Source of the DNA: Bifidobacterium aesculapii
GTDB taxonomy: Bacteria; Actinomycetota; Actinomycetes; Actinomycetales; Bifidobacteriaceae
Reading direction: 5' to 3'
Length of the DNA stretch: 64,000 nucleotides
NCBI RefSeq assembly: GCF_001417815.1
Contig: NZ_BCFK01000068.1
Location: 1-64,000 of the forward strand
How positions within the stretch are numbered: position 1 is the first letter of the stretch; every line of letters begins with the position of its first letter. The notes beneath the pieces are model-generated. The model was not told the DNA's origin. It made no database searches and saw only the letters and a program-made list of their open reading frames with translations. Below, in pieces: positions 1-8,556 of this stretch. A program made the translations under genes and the position numbers.

Positions 1-10
1 TTGGGCTCAC

Positions 11-120
11 TGTGTGGAGCACTGGCGCTCCACACGACATTGCTCAGGTGCTTGTGTGGAACATCTCTGCCCCACACAAGAGATTGCCCCGAATGTGTGG
101 TGCGATGTTGCTCCACACAT
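11..120. repeat. three tandem GTGTGG/CCACAC hairpins
   Basis: Three units begin with TGTGTGG at 11, 53 and 94 (period 41-42 bp), and each folds on itself. GTGTGGAGC at 12-20 pairs with 27-35; CTTGTGTGG at 51-59 pairs with 72-80; ATGTGTGG at 93-100 pairs with 113-120. Loops differ while stems are kept, which suggests the structure or a bound palindrome matters. The tract lies about 260 bp upstream of the first glycosidase gene; the function is unknown. The rest of 121-340 shows nothing I can name. Confidence 0.7.
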
Positions 121-340
121 GATGGTGAAGCGCGTATTTTTCGCGCTGCGCGCAAGAAAATGTTATCAAACTGTTATCTGCAAAACTGGGATTGAAGTGG
201 TCTGATACGTGGGAGACTCCTACAATAGCGCTTGTCGCTCATTGGAGAGAACGATGAGGGTAACGATGCTCTTCGTACAGGGTAATCAGTGTGGAGGAAT
301 TCCGAGCACGTGTGTACGAGTTGCATCGACTCGACAAATT

Positions 341-358
341 GATACCGAAGTCGGTATC
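341..358. promoter_or_regulatory. 18-bp palindrome, possible operator
   Basis: GATACCGA at 341-348 and TCGGTATC at 351-358 form a perfect 8-bp inverted repeat around AG. It sits just upstream of the ribosome binding site of the GH43 gene, so it could be a repressor operator (LacI or other sugar regulator) or an mRNA hairpin in the leader. No regulator gene is next to it. Confidence 0.4.
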
Positions 359-363
359 GCGGA

Positions 364-403
364 AAGAAGGAGTATATTCTAAATGTCTGTCCCCCCCCCC
401 TAG
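364..403 (+). promoter_or_regulatory. RBS, ATG and C10 tract: phase-variable start
   Basis: A strong Shine-Dalgarno AAGAAGGAG at 364-372 precedes ATG at 383 with good spacing. Two codons later comes an uninterrupted run of ten C (391-400). With ten C the ATG frame stops at TAG 401-403. With eleven or eight C it would read straight into the glycosidase. The stop overlaps GTG 403 (TAGTG), which itself has only the C run upstream and no ribosome site. This is the layout of a slipped-strand contingency locus, shown here in the out-of-frame state. A miscalled homopolymer length would look the same. Confidence 0.7.
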
Positions 404-2724
404 TGAAAATCAGTGCGTCGGCAGCTGCTATCGCATGTTGCTTCGCTTTTTCCCTGCCCGCACTTGACGGTTTGGCGTCTGCCGAGGAGACCGCAGGCGT
501 CAATCTTGTGGAAAACGGTGATTTCGAGAGCGGTACCACGGCATGGAAGCCGGGCACCGTATGGGATTCCAGCAAAGCGCAGATTGCCGCAGTGGGTGAT
601 GACGTACATGGCGGCAAAACCGCGTTGAAAGTATCTGGTCGCGCCTCCACCGACGCTGGCGTGGTTCAGTCTCTGAACGGCAAAGTGGCCAAAGGTGAAA
701 ACTACACGGGATCCATGTGGGTCAAATCCACTGAAGATGCCGTGTTCAACATCACCATCTGCTCTGGCAACGGCAGTGGCTGCGGGCAGATTGCGACCGC
801 AGCAGTGAAGTCCGGTGCGTGGTCGGAAGTCACAGGCTCCGCAGAACTGTCAGGCAACGGTGACTACGAGAGCCCGTACCTTGTGGTGGAGACCTCGTGG
901 AACAGTGGCAAAACCGGGGATTTCTTGGTGGATGACGTCATGCTGAACGGAAGCGCGTCGGAACCCATCGTTCGTCCTGAAGGAACCGCCAAAGCGGCCA
1001 AGCAGATTGGTGAATCGAATCCGATTATCGACTACTGGTATGGTGCCGACCCGTGGGCCATGGAGTATGACGGACGTGTGTACGTATACACCACCGGCGA
1101 CGCCACATCCGTCAATGCGGACGGATCGTTGACCTACGACTACGAGTATGACTCTAAAGGCAACATCAAAGACAACTCCTTCAGTTCGGTGAAGACCATC
1201 AACGTGCTGTCCACCGCCGACATGGTCAATTGGCGCAATGAAGGATACATCCGTGTAGCTGGAGAGCAGGGTGTGGCCAAGTGGGCCTCGCACTCGTGGG
1301 CTCCGGCAGTGACTCATAAGACCATCGATGGCAAAGAGAAGTTCTTCCTCTATTTCGCTAATGGAGGCAGCGGCATTGGTGTGCTAACTTCTGATTCTCC
1401 GGTGGGGCCGTGGCATGATGAGCGTGGCGAACTGCTTATCAAGGGTGGCACTCAGGCTGCGCAGGGTGTCGTGTGGCTGTTCGACCCGGCCGTGTTCACC
1501 GATGACGATGGCACTGGTTACCTCTATTATGGCGGCGGCGTGCCCGAGGGGCAGCGCGAGCATCCGAACACGGCTCGCGTCATCCAACTCGGCGACGATA
1601 TGATCAGCACTGTGGGCGACGCGAAGCCCATCGACGCACCCGCCATGTTCGAGGATTCCGGCATCGCCAAAATCGGCGACACCTACTACTACTCGTACTG
1701 CACGAACTTCAGTCACGACAAGGTAATCGACGGCCATACCATCGGCTATGGCAACATCGCCTACATGACCTCCAAGAACCCGATGGGCCCCTTCACCTAC
1801 CAGGGGGAGATCATGCAGAACCCGAGCAAGTACTTCGACGTAGGCGGCAACAACCATCATGCGATGGTCCGGCTCGGCGACTCTTGGTACATGGTCTACC
1901 ACGCGCAGACCGTGGCCAAGGAGCTGACGCAGGGTGGCAACCTCGATAAGGCACGCGGCTACCGCAACACGCATGTCGACCCGATTACCATCAACGAGGA
2001 CGGCAGTATCGCCGACATCCCGATGACGAAGAAGGGGCTCGATCAGGTCCGGAAGCTTGACGCATACCCGGACGGCGGCATCAGCGCCTCCACCATTGCA
2101 TGGGACTCCGGTATTCAGGACGCCTACGACAAGTCATCCGGCGTGCGCGTGGTCGACCTGACTGCGGACAATTCGGAAGGGCAGAAGCTCAGCAACATCA
2201 ACGACGGCGAATGGACGTCGCTGTCACAGGTCGATTTCGGTGAGCAGGGCGCGAAGTCCATCACGGTCCATGCGGCAGGCAAGGCTGGCGGCCGGATCGA
2301 AGTGAGGCTTGACGGCACCGACACCGAACCCGTGGCCGTAGTGGATATCCCCGCTGGCGACGGCGGCGTCTACAACGACTACACGGCGGAACTGTCCGGT
2401 GTGAACGGCGTACACAACGTGTTCTTCACCTTCCGTGGAGCACAGGACGACGATTCCAATCCGGAACTGTTTGACATCACCGGCTACGTGTTCACCGCGA
2501 ATGCCACCAATCCAGATCCGGATCCGGATCCGACTCCCGGTGACGGCGATCAGGGCAAGGATGATGCCGGTAAGGACGATGGCAAGGACGATCAGGATGG
2601 GGATCAGCAGCCGTCCCATCGTCTGCCGTCCACTGGCACCGCCGTGCTGGGCCTGTCCGGCGCCGTGGTGGCGTTGGCCGTTGCCGGTGTCGGTCTGACG
2701 GTTTGGCGCAAACGCCGCGCATGA
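403..2724 (+). CDS. LPXTG-anchored GH43 glycosidase (arabinofuranosidase/xylosidase type)
   Basis: Secreted wall-bound enzyme, probably removing arabinose or xylose from plant glycans outside the cell. In order: signal peptide ending ASA (about residue 27), a CBM4/9-like beta-sandwich (about 34-183), a five-bladed GH43 domain (about 205-545), a CBM6-like domain (about 600-697), an Asp/Pro/Lys linker, LPSTG at 741-745, a hydrophobic helix and an RKRRA tail. Likely GH43 catalytic residues are Asp216 (in ADPW), Asp361 (in FDPAVF) and Glu417 (in FEDSG). The open frame can begin at GTG 403, but the ribosome site fits ATG 383, out of frame by one C of a C10 run, so expression may switch. Exact substrate is not decidable from sequence. 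A second GH43 gene follows 210 bp downstream. Confidence 0.85.
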   Translation: MKISASAAAIACCFAFSLPALDGLASAEETAGVNLVENGDFESGTTAWKPGTVWDSSKAQIAAVGDDVHGGKTALKVSGRASTDAGVVQSLNGKVAKGENYTGSMWVKSTEDAVFNITICSGNGSGCGQIATAAVKSGAWSEVTGSAELSGNGDYESPYLVVETSWNSGKTGDFLVDDVMLNGSASEPIVRPEGTAKAAKQIGESNPIIDYWYGADPWAMEYDGRVYVYTTGDATSVNADGSLTYDYEYDSKGNIKDNSFSSVKTINVLSTADMVNWRNEGYIRVAGEQGVAKWASHSWAPAVTHKTIDGKEKFFLYFANGGSGIGVLTSDSPVGPWHDERGELLIKGGTQAAQGVVWLFDPAVFTDDDGTGYLYYGGGVPEGQREHPNTARVIQLGDDMISTVGDAKPIDAPAMFEDSGIAKIGDTYYYSYCTNFSHDKVIDGHTIGYGNIAYMTSKNPMGPFTYQGEIMQNPSKYFDVGGNNHHAMVRLGDSWYMVYHAQTVAKELTQGGNLDKARGYRNTHVDPITINEDGSIADIPMTKKGLDQVRKLDAYPDGGISASTIAWDSGIQDAYDKSSGVRVVDLTADNSEGQKLSNINDGEWTSLSQVDFGEQGAKSITVHAAGKAGGRIEVRLDGTDTEPVAVVDIPAGDGGVYNDYTAELSGVNGVHNVFFTFRGAQDDDSNPELFDITGYVFTANATNPDPDPDPTPGDGDQGKDDAGKDDGKDDQDGDQQPSHRLPSTGTAVLGLSGAVVALAVAGVGLTVWRKRRA
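2535..2711 (+). repeat. wall-anchor module shared with 5583-5771
   Basis: The linker, LPSTG and membrane-anchor code of this gene is base-for-base the same as 5583-5771 in the next glycosidase, except that the downstream copy has one extra 12-bp unit (GGCAAGGACGAT). The catalytic parts are not alike, so the anchors were recently duplicated or homogenised. Confidence 0.9.
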
Positions 2725-2934
2725 CCCATTGCGGAGCGGCGCGTCCGGCCCACAATTCGTCTTCGTCCCCTGACGAGTCTCCGTCAGCGGCGGCTTGATC
2801 GTCACTGACGGTCACGAGGTTCGTCGTCTTTTCTTCCAGCGGCGAACCCCACTTTGACGGTCCGGCGCGTCCTCCCACTGTGCCCGTAGGACTGTCATAT
2901 ACACAAACATGAGATAAATACGACAAGGGAATCT

Positions 2935-5784
2935 ATGAACACATCCATTGTGCTGCGCCGGCTTGCCGGCGTGGTCGCCAGCGCTGTGACGTTAGGTTTG
3001 GGCGCCACGGTATGCATCCCCGCATCGGCTGCGGACATCCCATACACGTCCGATCGAAGCTACACGACGACGGACAACGCGGACGGCACGTACTCGATTC
3101 CGCTGCTCAACTCCGACGTGCCTGACATCAGCGTGATGCGTCTGCCCAAAGACGATCCCAAGAACCAGGAAGGGCGCGACGTGTACTACATGGTGAGCAC
3201 CACCATGGAGCTCAGTCCCGGAGCCCCAATCATGAAATCCTACGATCTGGTCAACTGGCGAATCGTCACCTACGTCTATGACCGTATCTCCATGAGCGAC
3301 GCCTCCTCGCTGCGCAATGGCGCCAGCTCGTACGGAGAAGGGGAGTGGGCTCCGTCCATCCGATACCATAACGGCCGGTTCTACGTGCTGTTCAACACCA
3401 ATAACTTGGGCGGTGCGTTCATCTACTTCACCGATGACATCGAACATGGAACTTGGACCAAAGTCACGTTGGGACGCGGATTCCACGATCCGTCCTTGTA
3501 CTTCGACGACAATGACGATCCTTGGATCATCTCCGGAGTCAACGAATACAAGCTCGACAAAAGCGATCTGAAGACCGTGGTGGAGACTCATGAGAACATC
3601 ATCTCCGCAGAACAGTTCAAGGACGCGCTGGGTGAAGTGCCCCACGGATTCGAAGGCTCGCAGGTCTTCAAAATCGGCGACTACTACTACACGCCGACCA
3701 TCTACTGGGGCAAGGACGGACGCACGGTCATGCTGCTGCGGACCACCGACCTGCTGGACGGCACAAAATACGAGGCGCGTAAGTACGCGCTCAGCGGATT
3801 CGCCCAAGGCAGTCTGGTGGAAGTGGCAAACCCGGACGGCAAAGGAACACACTGGGAGGGATTCTTCTTCCGCGACACCTATCCGACCGGCCGCATCCCC
3901 GGTCTGATTCCCGCCGTATGGGGAGACGACGGATGGCCCGTCTTCGGCGACGATAACCATGTGACGGCGGGCGACGTCTACGACAAGCCGATTGCCCTGC
4001 CGGACGAACTGGAGCGTCTTGTGCGCTTGCAGGGCGTGGTGAATTCCGACGACTTCGACAACGACGCCCCGCATCAAAGCTATCAGGACCAAGACTGGTG
4101 GACGCTGGAAGAAGCTCCGGAAGCGGGTAGCAGCGAAGTGATCGTCAACGGCGAAGTCAACGGACAATCCGGCTGGGAAGGACGTGAACAGGCCAAGATC
4201 TCCCTCGGCTACACAACCAACCACAGCGCGCCGAACTCGCTGCAGGTGACCGACCGAACCGCGACAGGTGCGGGCCCCTCCCAATCGGTGAAGGGCAAGG
4301 TCATCGCAGGCGGCACGTATCAGCTATCCGCGTGGGTGCTGTACAAGGAAGGCCCGGACAACAAGACGTTCAACTTCACCATCCGGGACAAGAACAAGGC
4401 CTACGTGATGGCATCGGCGAACGCGCGTAAGGGCGAATGGACGCAGATCAGCGGCACATACACGCTGCCCGAACAATTCGACGCGGACAGTGCGGAAGTG
4501 TTCTTCGAAACACCCTGGACGGCGACCCCTGATGCGACGAACGACCTGATGAACTTCTTCGTTGACGATATCTCGATGAAGGGAGACAGCACCAAGGAAT
4601 ACGCTGTTCCGGAAGAGTATAAGCCGAACGGCTCCAACCTCGACATGGTCTGGGAGTGGGCGCACAACCCGGACAATCGGTACTGGTCTCTGACGGACCG
4701 TGACGGATGGCTGAGGCTGACCAACGGCCACACGGTATCGAAGACCGCAAAATACATGAAGGGCACGCACGGCGACCTCACCTACTTCGAAACAGCCCGT
4801 AACATGCTTTCGCAACGCACCTTCGGAGGCAACATGTCCATCGAAACCAAGATGGACGTAAGCGGCATGAAGGACGGTGATACCGCGGGCATTGCCACCT
4901 ACACGCGAAGCTTCTCCTACGCGGCGGTGCGTCAGGAAAACGGCAAACGCACGTTGGGCGTGGTGAAACGCATCTACGATAACGGCAAGAAGGACGCCGA
5001 AGGCAACATCATCGACGACACCATCGACCGTGACAAGGTCGAGTCCTTCGTGGAAGGTACCACGGTGGAACTGGGAGATCACACCGAGGTGTGGCTCAAA
5101 AGCGACAACGTGCTCGACGAAAGCAGCGGCAAACTGACCATCCGATACCTCTACAGCCTCGACGGCAGGACCTGGAATGAGTTGGGAGGGCAGCAGGGAC
5201 CCTTCGGTTACGATTGGAGCCTTTCCCACTTCAAGGGATACCGCATCGGTCTGTTCAACTATGCCAAGGCCGTCACCGGCGGCTACGTGGACTTCGACTA
5301 CTACAGCCTGAGCGACGTGCTTAGCGCCGATGGGAAAGCCGTATCCACCGACCGGTTGCAAGCGGCAATCGCCGAGGCAAAATCACTGCGGCATGACGAA
5401 TATCCTGCGGAGGACTGGGCCGAACTGCAGACACTGCTGAAGAAGGCCGAGACCGCGCTCGTCTCCAACCCCTCCACGCAGAACGAAGTCGATGCGCCAC
5501 AGCGCGCGCTGTCCGTGCAGTTGGCCCAACTGGCGGTCGACCGTGAGAAAAGCACGAATCCGAGTCCGGACCCGACTCCGGATCCCGGTGACGGCGATCA
5601 GGGCAAGGATGATGCCGGTAAGGACGATGGCAAGGACGATGGCAAGGACGATCAGGATGGGGATCAGCAGCCGTCCCATCGTCTGCCGTCCACTGGCACC
5701 GCCGTGCTGGGCCTGTCCGGCGCCGTGGTGGCGTTGGCCGTTGCCGGTGTCGGTCTGACGGTTTGGCGCAAGCGTCACGCCTGA
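2935..5784 (+). CDS. LPXTG-anchored multidomain GH43 glycosidase with FIVAR domain
   Basis: Large secreted glycosidase. Signal peptide ends SAA (about residue 33). The N-terminal GH43 domain (about 35-370) has Asp64 (VPDISVMRL) as likely base, Asp185 (FHDPSLYF) as pKa modulator and Glu240 (GFEGSQ) as likely acid. A CBM4/9-like domain follows (about 400-548), then a concanavalin-like GH43 C2 domain (about 565-790; starts VWEWAHNPDN), a FIVAR-type helical module (about 803-866), and the charged linker with LPSTG, membrane helix and RKRHA tail. The GH43 plus C2 pairing is typical of arabinofuranosidases and xylosidases. Start ATG 2935 has AAGGGA upstream. Likely works with the upstream enzyme on arabinoxylan or arabinan side chains; that is inference. 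Confidence 0.88.
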   Translation: MNTSIVLRRLAGVVASAVTLGLGATVCIPASAADIPYTSDRSYTTTDNADGTYSIPLLNSDVPDISVMRLPKDDPKNQEGRDVYYMVSTTMELSPGAPIMKSYDLVNWRIVTYVYDRISMSDASSLRNGASSYGEGEWAPSIRYHNGRFYVLFNTNNLGGAFIYFTDDIEHGTWTKVTLGRGFHDPSLYFDDNDDPWIISGVNEYKLDKSDLKTVVETHENIISAEQFKDALGEVPHGFEGSQVFKIGDYYYTPTIYWGKDGRTVMLLRTTDLLDGTKYEARKYALSGFAQGSLVEVANPDGKGTHWEGFFFRDTYPTGRIPGLIPAVWGDDGWPVFGDDNHVTAGDVYDKPIALPDELERLVRLQGVVNSDDFDNDAPHQSYQDQDWWTLEEAPEAGSSEVIVNGEVNGQSGWEGREQAKISLGYTTNHSAPNSLQVTDRTATGAGPSQSVKGKVIAGGTYQLSAWVLYKEGPDNKTFNFTIRDKNKAYVMASANARKGEWTQISGTYTLPEQFDADSAEVFFETPWTATPDATNDLMNFFVDDISMKGDSTKEYAVPEEYKPNGSNLDMVWEWAHNPDNRYWSLTDRDGWLRLTNGHTVSKTAKYMKGTHGDLTYFETARNMLSQRTFGGNMSIETKMDVSGMKDGDTAGIATYTRSFSYAAVRQENGKRTLGVVKRIYDNGKKDAEGNIIDDTIDRDKVESFVEGTTVELGDHTEVWLKSDNVLDESSGKLTIRYLYSLDGRTWNELGGQQGPFGYDWSLSHFKGYRIGLFNYAKAVTGGYVDFDYYSLSDVLSADGKAVSTDRLQAAIAEAKSLRHDEYPAEDWAELQTLLKKAETALVSNPSTQNEVDAPQRALSVQLAQLAVDREKSTNPSPDPTPDPGDGDQGKDDAGKDDGKDDGKDDQDGDQQPSHRLPSTGTAVLGLSGAVVALAVAGVGLTVWRKRHA

Positions 5785-5802
5785 CCGTAATCCGCACGGA
5801 AC

Positions 5803-5850
5803 ATACGAAAGGGGGTCGGTTCACACTGTGTGAACCGACCCCCTTCGTAT
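5803..5850. terminator. long hairpin between convergent genes
   Basis: ATACGAA-GGGGGTCGG-TTCACA is repeated inverted around a TG-rich loop, about 22 paired bases with one bulged A. It lies between the plus-strand glycosidase and minus-strand glgE, so it probably ends both transcripts. No long T run is present on either side. Confidence 0.75.
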
Positions 5851-5893
5851 CCCCTGATTACGCGAGACGGGTCAGTGAGTCAATCGAATAGGC

Positions 5894-8173
5894 TCACTCG
5901 CCGTACTCGTGCACCACGTGGAACACGTGCGCGACATCGGCCCACGGGGCGAGGGAGACGTAGTTGTCCCAGCTCCAGGCGAAATCGCGTCCGGTGAGCT
6001 CGTCGCGCATATGCGCGCCCCACTTCGGATCGACGCCGAACTCCGGCATCTCGAAGTGGACCGTCGCCTGATGCGCGTTGTGGCAGTCGAGGTTCACGAC
6101 CACGACCAGCGTCTCCGGCTTGCCGGACTTCGTGAGCTCGGCCGGCGTGTGGCGCGCGAACGCGATGATGTTCGGATCGCTCGTCTCCAGCACATGCAGG
6201 TTGTGGTAGCTGAACGCCTCCACATGCTCGCGGCGGATGCGGTTCAGCGAGGTGAGCAGTTCGGCGATGCCGTACTTGTCCGCCGAATCCCAATCGCGCA
6301 CCTTGATTTCGTACTTCTCGTTGTTGCGCTGCTCCTCGAAACCGGGGCGCTGCTTGTTCTCGATGAGTTCGAAACCGTTGTAGATGCCCCAGCTCGGGCT
6401 TCCCATCGCGGCGAGCACCGCGCGCACCGCGTGGCCGGCGATGCCGTTGTCGCGCACGTAGGCGGTGAGGATGTCCGGCGTGGTCGGCCAGAACGTGTTG
6501 TGCTGGTAGTAGCCGTCGTCGCCGTTCGTGGTCTGCAGGTACTCCTCGAGCTCCTCCTTGGTGTTGCGCCACGGGAAGTAGCAGTGCGACTGCGTGAAGC
6601 CCACGTAGCTCAGGGCGCGCATCATGCCCGGGCGGGTGAACGCCTCGGCGAGGAACAGCACCTCCGGGTGGCGCTTCGTGACGGCGGCGATGACGTCCTG
6701 CCAGAAACGCACCGGCTTGGTGTGCGGGTTGTCGACGCGGAAGATCGTCACACCCGCCTCGATCCACAGATCCATGACGCGTTCGACCTCACGCTCGATG
6801 CCGGGCATGTCCGCGTTGAAGTCGATCGGGTAGATGTCCTGATACTTCTTCGGCGGGTTCTCGGCGAACGCGATCGTGCCGTCCGGCTTGGTGCGGAACC
6901 AGTTCGGATGCTCCTTGACCCACGGGTGGTCGGGCGAACACTGCAGGGCGAAGTCGAGCGCGATCTCCAAGCCCAGATTATGTGCCTTCGCGCACAGGGC
7001 CTTGAAATCGTCCATCGTGCCGAGCAGCGGGTCGACCGTGTCATGGCCGCCGAGCTCGGAACCGATGCCGAACGGCGAACCCGGATCATCCGGACCGGCG
7101 ACCAGCGTGTTGTCCTTGCCCTTGCGGTTCGTCACGCCGATCGGGAAGATCGGCGGCAGGTAGACGATGTCGAAGCCCTCGGCCTTCGCGCGCTCCAGAC
7201 CGGAGACGGAGGTCTTCAGCGTGCCCTGCACGATCTTCTTCGTCTCCGGATCGACGTAGGCGCCTTCGGAACGCGGGAAGAACTGGTACCAGGCGGCGAA
7301 GCTGGACTTCGGGCGCTGCACGAGAAAACGCTGCGGCGCGCTCGCGGACAGGCCGTCGCGCAGCGGGTTGGTCTCATGCAGGGCGGCGACCTCGTCGCCG
7401 GTGGCGGCGGCGAGACGCTGCTCGGGGGAAAGCGTCTTGTCGGCCATGGTCTTGGCGGCCTCCTCAAGCACCTTGCGCTGCGGCGCCTTGAGCTTCGCGT
7501 CGCGCGTGTGCGCCCAGCGGTCGAGCAGCTGCGCGCCGGAGATCAGCGCGTTCTCGACATCGTCGTTCACCTTCACCTTGATGGCGGCGTCGTGCAGCCA
7601 GGAACGGTAGGTGTCCTCCCAACCTTCGACGGTGACGCTCCACTCGCCGAGCTGACGCTTGACCTGCGCGAACTCGGGCTCCCACGGCTTGACGTCGGAG
7701 TGCTCGCCGCAGGTGAGGGTCACGGCCCAACGGTCGAGGCCCGCGTTGACGCACGTCATCGGCAGACGCTGCATCTCCTTGCCGCGGTGGTTGCGCACGA
7801 CCGCGGTCGCGCCGACCTTCGTGCGCCCCTCGATGAACACCTGTGCGGTGACCTCGAACGGTTCGCCGAGTTCGACGCGCGCCGGGTAGATGCCGCGCTC
7901 CTCGTTCGGGGTGACGTCAAGGATGTTGATGCGGCCGAACTGGCCCGGTTCGGTGACGGGAATCGGCTGCGCCGGGGTCTCGCCCGCGACGGTCACCGCG
8001 ATCTGGGCCGGCTGCGCGGCCTTGCGCCTGCGCGTAGTGGTATGTGTGGCAGTGCGCTTCCTCGTGGTCTTCGCGGCTCGGGCGCCCTTCTTCGCCTCGT
8101 CCGCGGTACTGCTCTCTGCTGCCTTCGTATCAGCCATGGCGTTACTCATCTCGCTGCTGGTCGTCTTCGACAT
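5894..8173 (-). CDS. glgE: alpha-1,4-glucan:maltose-1-phosphate maltosyltransferase
   Basis: GlgE extends alpha-1,4-glucan using maltose 1-phosphate (GH13_3), the actinobacterial route to glycogen-like polymer. The protein has a Lys/Ala/Thr-rich N-terminal tail (1-75), the beta-sandwich N domain (about 80-205) and a TIM barrel. Visible catalytic residues are Asp481 in FRVDNPHTKP (nucleophile) and Glu510 in FLAEAFTRP (acid). At 759 residues it is longer than usual because of the basic tail. Start chosen at the ATG at 8171-8173, which has GGAGG just upstream; an open frame continues to 8437 but without a ribosome site and across DnaA boxes. No treS or mak gene is adjacent. Confidence 0.9.
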   Translation of the reverse strand: MSKTTSSEMSNAMADTKAAESSTADEAKKGARAAKTTRKRTATHTTTRRRKAAQPAQIAVTVAGETPAQPIPVTEPGQFGRINILDVTPNEERGIYPARVELGEPFEVTAQVFIEGRTKVGATAVVRNHRGKEMQRLPMTCVNAGLDRWAVTLTCGEHSDVKPWEPEFAQVKRQLGEWSVTVEGWEDTYRSWLHDAAIKVKVNDDVENALISGAQLLDRWAHTRDAKLKAPQRKVLEEAAKTMADKTLSPEQRLAAATGDEVAALHETNPLRDGLSASAPQRFLVQRPKSSFAAWYQFFPRSEGAYVDPETKKIVQGTLKTSVSGLERAKAEGFDIVYLPPIFPIGVTNRKGKDNTLVAGPDDPGSPFGIGSELGGHDTVDPLLGTMDDFKALCAKAHNLGLEIALDFALQCSPDHPWVKEHPNWFRTKPDGTIAFAENPPKKYQDIYPIDFNADMPGIEREVERVMDLWIEAGVTIFRVDNPHTKPVRFWQDVIAAVTKRHPEVLFLAEAFTRPGMMRALSYVGFTQSHCYFPWRNTKEELEEYLQTTNGDDGYYQHNTFWPTTPDILTAYVRDNGIAGHAVRAVLAAMGSPSWGIYNGFELIENKQRPGFEEQRNNEKYEIKVRDWDSADKYGIAELLTSLNRIRREHVEAFSYHNLHVLETSDPNIIAFARHTPAELTKSGKPETLVVVVNLDCHNAHQATVHFEMPEFGVDPKWGAHMRDELTGRDFAWSWDNYVSLAPWADVAHVFHVVHEYGE

Positions 8174-8302
8174 GGCGACCTCCTCCTTACTTCTGACGCG
8201 TGACCGCGCTGTCGTCATATGGACGGACGCACGGTCTGGATGTGCCACGGCACCCATTGTAGGGACGGGTATGCGCAATATTCGGGGCCGCAGGCCCGCC
8301 AC

Positions 8303-8406
8303 TGTGGATAACCCGGTGGAAGGGCGACAACGTTTGTGGAAAACCTCGCCATATGCACCCCCGAATCGGCGCGATGTGGATAAGCAACCGTTTGGGGTTA
8401 TCCACA
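8303..8406. promoter_or_regulatory. cluster of four DnaA boxes
   Basis: Consensus boxes TTATCCACA occur as the reverse at 8303-8311 and 8375-8383 and forward at 8398-8406. A TTTTCCACA box lies reversed at 8335-8343. They fill the gap (8174-8556) between divergent glgE and the stalk surface protein, 151-254 bp before the latter's start. No dnaA, dnaN or gyrB is nearby, so this is not evidently oriC; it may titrate DnaA or regulate the flanking genes. Confidence 0.75.
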
Positions 8407-8556
8407 ACACGCGCGGGCGAGGGGGCTCCGACCACAATCCCCGGAAAACAGGCGCACGATGGGGCGCGTCTGCCAGTCTGGAAGGGTCCGCCGGCGGTCA
8501 GCGCGGACGACACGGACGGGACGCCGCGCGGCGCCCCACGACAGGGAGGAACGGTT

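Noticed and set aside
5909-8203. Long plus-strand open frame (764 codons) opposite glgE
   Set aside because: It mirrors the glgE reading frame in GC-rich DNA, has Arg/Leu/His-rich text and no domain; glgE explains the region fully.
8303-8406. DnaA boxes as the chromosomal origin
   Set aside because: No dnaA, dnaN, recF or gyrB nearby and no AT-rich unwinding element seen; treated as a non-origin cluster.
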